From positions 8,639,764-8,703,763 of the forward strand of contig NC_092583.1 in NCBI RefSeq assembly GCF_037975245.1: DNA of 64,000 nt, written 5' to 3'. The translations under genes and the position numbers were made by a program. Under the pieces are notes generated by a model, which saw only the letters and a list, made by a program, of their open reading frames with translations, was not told the origin of the DNA and searched no databases. Shown in pieces: positions 56,013 to 64,000 of this stretch (positions are counted from its first letter, which is position 1; each line of letters starts with the position of its first letter). Source of the DNA: Apostichopus japonicus (taxonomy: Eukaryota > Echinodermata > Holothuroidea > Aspidochirotida > Stichopodidae).

Positions 56013-56109
56013 CTACAAGCACAAAGCTTGACCATTTCTGGCTCGAACAAAGTTGGTGAGTGCAAGGGCAGCGTCGATTTCTAACCAATGCGTGTCTGGT
56101 CTGTCGAGA
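56013..56109 (-). CDS. MKX: Mkx terminal exon
   Basis: Acceptor ...ggttcttttgcag; encodes LDRPDTHWLEIDAALALTNF and a short tail ending LCL, then TAG (56015-56013). Confidence 0.88.
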
Positions 56110-59100
56110 CTGCAAAAGAACCAAGAGGTAAATTATACAGACTTTGGAATTACACTAACAGCGACACATAATGTTTCTCTCCTAGCTGAAAATCTATAAC
56201 CCAGAAGTATATCTTTTGCATCTAATGTTTAACTGAGTTCCCACTTTTGTATATTAATGACATATTAATTAAATAATGTTTTCAATCGTAAGCTGGCTAG
56301 CAGCTATATAGGCCTAATCAATTGTAAGACAACAGCAAACTTGTAGGACAGCATATGTCCATTTAAACTAGTATAAATCACTTAGAATCTGGTAGATGTC
56401 ACAAAAAAACAAAAACAAAACAGTATCTTTAATTGTCATATACTGATTTAAACTGACAATTTGACAAATGTCAAATTAAACTGGTATATCGCGATTTAAA
56501 ATGGCACAAATTGATTTAAACTGAGACATACCTACTTAAATTGGGATATATGTCATTTCCCTGTGATCTGATACAATCAATGGCCTGCCATCAAATCCAA
56601 CCCATGCATTAACATACAAAAATTGTTCCTCAAATCTGCTAGGCCTATATGGCTTTATGGTCACATAACAATTTGATACAATTTCAATTTCTCGTGGTGT
56701 TACCAACCTGACCAGTGCTATACTTTTCTGGTCATGAGATGTGTCTATGGGCATGGTGTCCCACACATGAACACACACACACATCAATACAATTGTCCAC
56801 CAATATACATGCCATCTTTACTGTAAATGTACCATTGCCATGTAAAACCAATATATTCTTTTCCTAAAACTACTGAATACAAAGCTATTCCTCCGTTTAC
56901 CTTTCTGATTCTGAAGAGACTTCTCCATCCAATTTGACAGTTTCTGCTGGAAGAAAGATTTAAAGATAAAAAGATTATAATTGACACTTGAATAAGTCTT
57001 AAAATAACTAAAATCATGCAGCTAGGTTATGTGTTTTGAAGTCAGTATGTGTCTCAAGAAATATATTACCCCTGTTCAATGATATCCCTCCAGTCGGCAG
57101 CAGCTATACAGTATACTGCGCCCAATGACAAGTTACCTCACAGGTACCCATTTAACCCCTGGGTGGAGAGAGGCAAGTGAGATAAAGCATCTTGCCCAAG
57201 GACACAACGTAATGAACTAGGCAGGAATCGAACCAGCAATCTTTGGATCATGAGCCCGACGCCTTAGCCAATTGGCCACCACGCTCTCACTATTTGATGT
57301 TCACTGGGGATTTTTTTTCAAAGTGGTGAATTATCCAAACAATATGTAACATTGGAGGGGGGGGGATCTCCATAGCTTGGGCCCTAACCCCTCCTCCTAC
57401 AATTATCGGTCTCTTTCATATTATTAATCAATTATTTTATCATATCCAGCTCACTGCCACCTCCCTCTATCCTCCTTCTCATCACCCAACCCTGACCATA
57501 TCCTTGGTTTTCAAGATTACTGAATTGCACTGTTAAATTTAGGTTAGTGCAAACAATGAAGCCAGTGTGGGGGGGGGGGGTGTATTTAGGGATATGAAAC
57601 TGTTTGAGCTGCACAGAGGGGTTTAAATAAATATGTTGAAGCTGATTATGTAACAAAGACTGAACCAGTAAAACATAGAATCAGGAACTTCTAGACATTA
57701 TTTTGAACAGATAAAATTAAGCAAGAAAGACACAATACTAAACCAGGTAAGTGTGGAGACTTTCACTATCAAATAAATTTTGAAACAAAAATAAAAAAAT
57801 ACAGAACTAACGAAACAATCCTAGAATTGGGTACTTTTGAATTTCAAAACTAGGTCACAACAGTGTTGGGAGGTACCCAGTACTACCTAGGTGCAAACAC
57901 TATACTTAGAACTTAGTACTCGGTACTCAGTCATGGCAATTCTACTTGTTCTCATATTCACGCTGTTGTACACAATACACATGCATGCTACAAACTTGTC
58001 TGTTTCAAACCACATAAGTACTCATAATTGGCCTCTTATCAATATTTTAATCAATTATACAGTTCTTATGCCCATCCAAAAATGTTCATAGTGAATTATG
58101 TGCTTCAGTTCCAAACATTTCAAAGTTTGTGCTGGAAGTTCCCCAATCTTTCTTAGGGAGCACTGCTAAAGTAACCATGTATGTTCACATGAACCTCATC
58201 AATCTTGTCAATGGTCAAGAAAGGGGGTAAAAAACAACATTCTAACGAAATACAGCTTATGGATATAAATTGAAGGTTAAAGAAAACTTATCAAGATTAT
58301 GTGTTTAGGATCTTGTCTAGAGGTCAGGAAGGTTGCTTTGTCAAATAAACAGTCTGAACAATGTCCCTCATTTCAGGGTGAAATCCAAAGAGTGATTTAT
58401 CAAATTTTTAAAGACTATGACTTAAACCTTATCTGGACTCTGTATTAGGAGAATGTATTATGGACCACCCATTGAGATGGGCTGCTTGATGACACATTTA
58501 CTGACATACATTTGATCCAATAACTTGCACACAGTTGAAATATAAAGAGAGGAAAGGATTACAGGATGATGAGGGGATGGGTTATAGGAGGAGGCGGGGA
58601 TAGGAAGTATGAAAGGGAAGAAGGGTAAAAAGGGGGGGGGGGGAGAAAAGGGAAGAGGTAAGAAGAGAGGGAGAAGGGAAAGGGGATGAGGGAGAAGAGT
58701 GGGGGAAGGGAGGCAGGAGGGCAGATGAAAGATTGGAGGAAGAGGGTAAAGGGGTAGGGTGGAGAAGATGGAAGAGAGGATTGTGGTAGAGAAAAGGGAA
58801 GTGGTGGGGAGAAGGACAGGAAAGATGTCAAAAGCAACAGAGGAAGTCAAAACTTAGATGGAAGAATGAGCAATTCCAGGAGCTAATATCTAATAAGTTG
58901 GTTTTGCTGATGGGACTTTTCATCAAAGCCTTTTTGACCATGTTAAAGGCATATGGAGGGTGGGGGGGGGGGGCTGGAAAATTATTTACCTTCTGAGGGT
59001 ACTGGTGACATTCTCTCCAAGTCATGGGAGCTGGTTGATCCAGAGAAACTATTGACCTTTGACCGTCCCAATGTTGACCTATCTTGTTCTCTGTTTGTGA

Positions 59101-61143
59101 CGTGGCCAGAGAAAAGTGTCTGTCTGTTTGCATGAGCATGCTGAATGGCATCGTTAAGGTATCGCTGCAAGATAGTGTGTTTATACTTATGGACTGGGAA
59201 ACGACAGCCTTCCATAAAACCTTCTTTGACAGGGCTCGGTGGTAGCCGGCAGGCAACCGCTTCGAAGTTGCTATGCAGTCCTGACTCTACGAAGAAAAGA
59301 AATTCAGAGAATGAATCAACCTTTTTTGCATTTGTTCCTGATCTTGCTTCCATCTATACTCCTAACATGAAAATGAAGAAGTATATATTAAAATTTTCTT
59401 TCCTTGCATCAGATTTACAAGATGTCATATTCTTGCAACTTAAACCACGAACACGAAATGATTTTCTCCAGAGGAACTGGGCTTTGTTCTCTACAGAGGA
59501 TATCACAGAGTTTGCAAAAAAATACCTTTTATTTGCCTGGTATCTGGAAGGGGGTGCTCAATCCTCTCCTCCTCCTCTGAGCATACACTTAATCTATCTT
59601 CAATGTCACTGCTCAGCCTGTTGTAGAGTTGAATCCTCCTGCTCCAAGTAAGACCAGACTGCCTGACCGTGGTTTTCAGCCGTCGCCTGGCGTTGGCAAA
59701 CCAGTTAGAGACCTTCATTTGAAAAAAACATTTGCTCGCTTAGTGTCTTGAAAAGCAGCCTTTTGAATCGATTTTGCTGACTTTTTTTGCCAAATTTGGG
59801 CAAATTTACCATTAATGAGCTAAAGGTAGCTCATTTTTTTTGTGCAATTTCCAGCAACTGAGTGTGTGACCAGACAAAGTTAACCTTCAACTGTTCCAAT
59901 GCTATTTAAGTCTGAGAGCAGATTTTTTGGGTTGATTTTCCTAACTATTTTGTATTCCTATTTTTGTGACAAGTAATAGTTAACTGCCAGATTAACAATC
60001 TAACTCATTAGTTTGAACAACCAAGCTTAATTTTTCAAGTATAAAGTTCAAGTAGACCATTTGATATTCTTCTTTGCATTTTACATGTAATTAATGGGTG
60101 TATAATAATTAGTGTCTGGCTGACAAAAGTTTGAAAACCAGCTGGAATCATGAAATAGCTTGATCATTATACTGTATACTCCTTAACCTGTATTTGGGGG
60201 GCAAATCTTGAAGAAACTGCTGGAATCTCTCTCAATTTTCACTAATTGATGATGGATCAGTCTGACTCAGTGCTAGAGTATCGAGGGTAATTCACAAACC
60301 AGTTAAAATGGCAGGAAACATTTGATTGGGCCATATGGTTGCTGAAGGGAAAACTGGAATGTCATAGCAACCAAATATGCTAATTATCAAGAAGACGGAA
60401 ACCCAACTTATGTAATTGAGATCTTTGTAACGAGTAGCAACTCTTCTGACCAGCTAAGAAAAATCTCACTCAATTTGGGAGATATCCTTGAGTTGGGACT
60501 TCCTTTTAGTAAGTCTGTGATGTCATAGTGCCACTAGGCTCTGCAATACTTTACTTTTTCTTCATATTTGAGGTACAGCAGATTGCTGACAGTGCTGATA
60601 TTGTCACCAAAATTTGTCTCAAGTAAATGACTTGATTAAGTCTGCAGCCTTGTGTGTCTAGAAACATCTAAGTGTGACTAAAGCCTGGCTCAAAATTAAT
60701 TTTTGATAAGTAGTCATCTGTACGAACAATTGCTATCAGTTTCAGGTTGTATCTCTCTAACGCTTTCAATGTTTGAGAAATTACCCTTATAAACATCTGA
60801 GTGTCATCTACTCATCAGTGAAAGTGACTGGACTACATATATAGTCTACTAACATCATGACCATTTGGTAATCTAGCTGCCAACTAGTTGATTGGGTCTG
60901 TGTCTTCACTCAAAACTGATTCTAGCCAGCCATCTCAAAACTCAATTTAAAACATAAACAATTTAAAAACCATCTTCAAATATACCTACTTGTGTCAGAG
61001 TCATTTGAGATCCTAAGGCCAACAGAACTTTCTCTGTTTTGGACGGATAGGGGTGGTCTCTGTGCTCATACAGCCAGGTCTTCAGCGGTTTTGTCATGTC
61101 TTTGTCGGGATGTTTCTTTACTTTCATCTGTGAGGCCGACCCT
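56013..61143 (-). CDS. MKX: Mohawk (TALE) homeobox gene, five exons, start exon missing
   Basis: Minus-strand exons in order: 61143-60990, 59712-59526, 59286-58990, 56946-56901, 56109-56013; all phases agree. The product is a nuclear homeodomain transcription factor. Exons 1-2 give the TALE homeodomain: KPLKTWLYEHRDHPYPSKTE, with the three-residue loop extension, then GSQMTLTQVSNWFANARRR. The Ala in WFANARRR and the following VRQSGLTW are Mohawk/Iroquois-type. The third exon has the Mohawk-specific HKYKHTILQRYLNDA block, and the last has DTHWLEIDAALALTN, a conserved C-terminal motif of Mohawk proteins, then TAG. These C-terminal blocks separate Mkx from Irx. The exon encoding the N-terminus (entry in phase 2) was not found below 64,000. 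TR lies convergently 8.3 kb away. Confidence 0.9.
56901..56946 (-). CDS. MKX: Mkx 46-nt micro-exon
   Basis: Acceptor ...aatctttcttccag and donor AAAG|gtaaac enclose 46 bases. Phase 1 entry and phase 2 exit are exactly what is needed to link the flanking exons. Encodes an acidic Ser-rich peptide (ETVKLDGEVSSESES). Confidence 0.75.
57075..57288 (-). mobile_element. tRNA-derived SINE in a Mkx intron
   Basis: On the minus strand it begins with a tRNA-like head. An A-box-like TGGCTAAGGCGTCGG lies at 57270-57256, a loop CTCATGA at the anticodon position, and a perfect B box GGTTCGATTCC at 57234-57224. Then comes a non-tRNA body (CTTGGGCAAGATGCTTTATC, CTCTCTCCACCCAGGGG). Pol III promoter boxes are intact. 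It is too degenerate to be a working tRNA gene. Confidence 0.8.
58550..58830 (+). repeat. Homopurine (G/A) tract in a Mkx intron
   Basis: About 280 bases almost purely A and G on the plus strand, with GGGGAGAAAAGGGAAGAGG-type blocks and a 13-base G run. On the Mkx transcript it reads as polypyrimidine. Confidence 0.9.
58990..59286 (-). CDS. MKX: Mkx exon with the RYLNDA motif
   Basis: Acceptor ...tttcttcgtag, donor G|gtaaat. Encodes HKYKHTILQRYLNDAIQHA and a Ser-rich region (SGSTSSHDLERMSPVPSE) that matches the Mohawk C-terminal half. Confidence 0.88.
59526..59712 (-). CDS. MKX: Mkx homeodomain exon, recognition helix
   Basis: Encodes VSNWFANARRRLKTTVRQSG and a Ser/Glu-rich stretch (SVCSEEEERIE); donor G|gtattt, phase 1. 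The acceptor ...caaatgaag has a weak pyrimidine tract. Confidence 0.9.
60990..61143 (-). CDS. MKX: Mkx homeodomain exon, N-terminal half
   Basis: Acceptor ...atcctcccaccttag, donor CAA|gtaggt (minus strand). Encodes homeodomain helices 1-2 with the HPYP loop extension. Entry is phase 2 and exit phase 0. Confidence 0.9.
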
Positions 61144-62389
61144 CTAAGGTGGGAGGATAGTGATATACAAGAGAGAAAAACAGTTTAGTTCTCTAAAGTT
61201 TTTGATCTTTCAATAAGTGAAACATATATATCCCTTGGGTACATAGACCGATACTGTGTAATACCTATAATACAAGCCAATGCAAGGTCACTTACTTAAT
61301 ACAACGGCAAGGCTATCATACAGAATATTTAAGTTGGGTTCAACCAAAGATATTTCACCTTCGGAGGTGAGTTATCTTTGGTTCAACTAAGTTAATAATG
61401 TCACAGGACTAGCAGTCTAGCACTGGCATATGAAAAATCTATTGGAGTCTAACATTGAATTTTTAAGTAACAATAATTGGGATGACAAATATTATTACAA
61501 ATTATATTATTAAATTATTTGTATTTATATTATTACAAATTATATTACAAATCTTCAATTACGAAACTGTGCAAAGTCTTGCCTATTGTTAGTTTGAATT
61601 AGTCGTAGGGTTAATCTATCGATCCTTGCTTATACTTATAGGCGTACAAGTAACTGTAAGGCCCTGTTAAACCTATAAGACAAAAGGCTTAAACTAAGCC
61701 TAAGCTAAGTTGCCTACTACTCTTGTAATGTAAGTTGTGGAAATTTAGTTGAAACGCCAGGCAAACTTAATTAGCTTAGACAAGTTACACTTGTAACTAT
61801 AAGTAATTGTAGGACTCCGAGTCTCCAACTTTTGGATGCGAGTCAAAATTACACGATCTTCAAATGCGCACGGTTTTCTTGAGTTAACAAGAAACTAATT
61901 ATTATGGATTATTATGTTTATATTATAACACGTGAATAATTGTTACTTAAGAGTAGATTCAGTTTCAGTGAATTGCATCTGTTAGCCGAGCGACCGTATT
62001 ACAGTTTAAACTGTGTGAATATGTGTTATGTACTTCCATACGCTGAACAACTTTCTCATTACGTTCTAGCGCCCGCAGCAGAAACGTCCACTTTAGCCCA
62101 AACAATATTACTGTTGGTAGACAAAGTCGGACAACAGGCCTTACAACATTCTTCAAACCATCGACATTTTTGGAACGCACAACTAACTCAACCAAATCAT
62201 TAATATATTTCGTTCACAACCATCTCAAACCAGAACGGGAAATCGTTTAATGGTTCCGAAACTTCCGTTGTCTAAACATATAGCCTACAGTGTGTTAAGC
62301 CATACATGTTATTTAATATTCCTGAACTTGTGCACATCAGTTATCATGTCGACAAAGTCCATTTAGTGACATAGTATAATAAAATTATA

Positions 62390-62885
62390 CCCCTAATGGT
62401 CCCAAAAATATTAGGCCCACAAATTCGGGCCCAAAGAATGCGGAAATACAATTTGGGCCCACCCGGCCTAAAAATGCGCCCGGTATATTTTGGGCCCAGA
62501 TAATCCCAAAAAATTAGGCCATGCATGTACCAACAATCAACAACAACTGTATTCCAAGTTTGGATACAATTCGATTTGAAGTTGTGGAGTTATTGCAGTT
62601 ATTGTGGAGTTTTTTTTTAAGATTTGGCCCTTCCAAAAAAATGGGCCCAATAAAATTTTGCGCCTAAATGGTCCCAGAAATATATGGCGCAAGCAAACTG
62701 GCTCAAAAATATATTTGACCCCCTCAAATAGAAATGAACCCAAAGAATTGTGGGTCCAATTGTTCCCAAATATACTAGGCCGCACAAATTCGGGCCCAAA
62801 GAACATTTCAGGTGGAATAAATTTTGGGCCTACCCGGCCTAAAAAATGCACCAGGAATTTTTTGGGGGTCATATGGTCCCAAACA
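62390..62885 (-). repeat. GGGCCC-rich repeat, copy 3 (reversed)
   Basis: Phrases such as 'aaattcgggcccaaagaatg' and 'ttgggcccacccggcctaaa' are the inverse of those at 45,712 and 46,975. Confidence 0.75.
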
Positions 62886-62949
62886 ATGAATGTCTACTGC
62901 AAAGAATATGTCCACTATGTAGTTACATCACCATACCAAGTATAAACTA

Positions 62950-63125
62950 AATCGGACATACGGTTGAAAAGATATTGACACGCTCATTAATATGCATCAT
63001 AGCCCCACCACAACCAATAGGGGTCACCTACTGACCCTTGACAAGATACACACCAAGTATGACATCAATCACATATTTCCTTCTTGAGATACCGTGTTTA
63101 CAAGCTACGGCGTCACTAGTCTTGT
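62950..63125 (-). repeat. Fragment of dispersed repeat (CAAGCT...GTGACG family)
   Basis: Reverse complement of phrases near 640-800 and 45,470-45,660: 'cttcttgagataccgtgttt', 'acaagctacggcgtcactag' and 'ctcattaatatgcatcatag'. Confidence 0.55.
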
Positions 63126-64000
63126 TAAGACCCTAGTATGTACAGCCTAGTGTACCTTTCCTTTTCACAAAGCTATTTTCACGTATCTTTTGCTGTACTG
63201 CCCAGAAAACGCCCGGCAACGCTTCAGAATGATACTAGGGTCTTGCACATTTCTCCAAAGCTATCTTATGTTTTCCTCTGATTTTGGAAGAGTTGCTTCG
63301 GAAAAGCGGAGACGACAATCAGGTTTGCCAATTGGGCCCACTTCCCCCAAAATGTTTATTCAAGCCTTGCCTCCCGCAGTGAACAATCACTTAGCCTTAT
63401 TAGATTGGTATGTACTGCGAGACGGTCGCTAATTACATGATCTCACATGACACGCAATTTCGTAACCATAATATGAATATATATTTTTTGGTTTGCACAA
63501 ATTCACGCCCCTCTTTGGAGAAATGCCCAAGACGTTTGTATCGGAAAGATCTTCGGGCATGTAAAATACAGTGGGCAAGCAAGCATATTCGTGGTATGCA
63601 GAAACGGACTTTGGGCATGTAAAGTTTGCCAAAAAGGGGGTATTACAAACGACTTGGCCAAGACAAGGGCGTCACACACATGCACACACACGCCAACTTC
63701 ACTGCATTGGTTCCCAAGGATTCAAAGCGTCGGAACAATAAACTGCAAATATATATCACAGATTATATGCATCAGCGCAGCAATTCTGAACTTTTGGTCT
63801 GGAACGAGACTCTTGGCAATACAAAATCCTACGTTATCCAAACAGTTTAGGACGTTAAATCAATCATCACTTCCATAACCAGGGAAACGAAAGCCCCCCT
63901 CGGGAATCGCGTCACATTTGTCATTCCAAATCTTAACTGATTTGACGCGTTCAATCGCCGATAAAGGATTGTCCATCATCACGAAATTGAAGACTCGCTC

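Larger units (their letters stand above)
61144..64000. other. Upstream region of Mkx, repeats, no exon recognised
   Basis: Holds AT-rich DNA, a reversed GGGCCC-family repeat (62,390-62,885) and reversed fragments of the GTGACG/CAAGCT repeat (62,950-63,120). The Mkx start exon may be hidden here or lie beyond. Confidence 0.6.

Noticed and set aside
57190-57290. A functional tRNA-Met gene on the minus strand.
   Set aside because: A and B boxes exist but the acceptor and D stems do not pair and a non-tRNA body follows; it is a SINE.
58458-59256. Minus-strand Pro/Ser/Leu-rich frames and another frame over 58,828-59,256.
   Set aside because: The first is the complement of the homopurine tract; the second is an out-of-frame shadow of the Mkx exon at 58990-59286.
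61965-62195. Minus-strand open frame upstream of Mkx considered as its 5' exon.
   Set aside because: No in-frame ATG, no good donor in phase 2, and no likeness to Mohawk N-termini.
63870-64000. Possible Mkx start exon on the minus strand at the right edge (open frame with ATGATGGACAATCC).
   Set aside because: The candidate donors leave the wrong phase (1 rather than 2), and the extreme edge resembles the GAAGACTCGC end of the family A MITE. Too little support.

Overview
This is animal genomic DNA: intron-rich genes, GT/AG splice sites, AT-rich introns, (AT)n and (GT)n runs, many G/C homopolymers, and dense short inverted-repeat elements. The gene content (one thyroid hormone receptor, one Mohawk homeobox gene) together with the repeat style suggests an invertebrate deuterostome. 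An echinoderm, possibly a sea cucumber, is my best guess; the clade assignment is inference. No bacterial-type gene, rRNA or functional tRNA gene was seen. Layout, left to right: (1) 1-3.55 kb: the 3' end of a plus-strand gene whose last exons carry the C-terminal half of a CAP-Gly domain (1843-1949, 2533-2714, 3532-3553), with a 20-bp tandem array at 66-367. (2) 3.6-9.6 kb: no gene seen; dispersed repeats rich in AGGTCA half-sites and two hammerhead-ribozyme-like remnants. (3) 9.66-10.58 kb: an unrecognised intronless reading frame of up to 310 codons. (4) 10.6-18.8 kb: repeat-rich DNA with a 2.2-kb hAT-like non-autonomous element and a palindromic element. (5) 18.80-47.68 kb, plus strand: a complete thyroid hormone receptor (TR, NR1A) gene in nine coding exons. 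Every intron phase agrees, giving a 404-residue protein with an intact DNA-binding domain, ligand-binding domain and AF-2 helix. (6) Inside TR intron 2, at 32534-40309: a 7.8-kb DNA transposon with ~140-bp terminal inverted repeats (TIRs), a likely 3-bp CAG target duplication and its own three-exon transposase gene. The protein has duplicated C/H zinc-binding modules, an XPG/PIN-like nuclease motif set and a nine-cysteine C-terminus, most like the Academ superfamily. It carries one nonsense codon and one frameshift. Its right end lies 51 bp from the TR exon that encodes the first zinc finger. (7) 47.7-56.0 kb: TR 3' UTR and intergenic DNA. (8) 56.01-61.14 kb, minus strand: five coding exons of a Mohawk (Mkx) TALE homeobox gene, including a 46-nt micro-exon; its start exon was not found. 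(9) 61.2-64.0 kb: repeats, including a GGGCCC-rich family shared with the last TR intron. TR and Mkx are convergent neighbours. Nothing shows a direct functional link among the host genes. The most interesting content is the transposon next to the TR DNA-binding exon, and the mobile repeats that carry perfect DR4, DR5 and DR1 nuclear-receptor-type sites near the TR gene.
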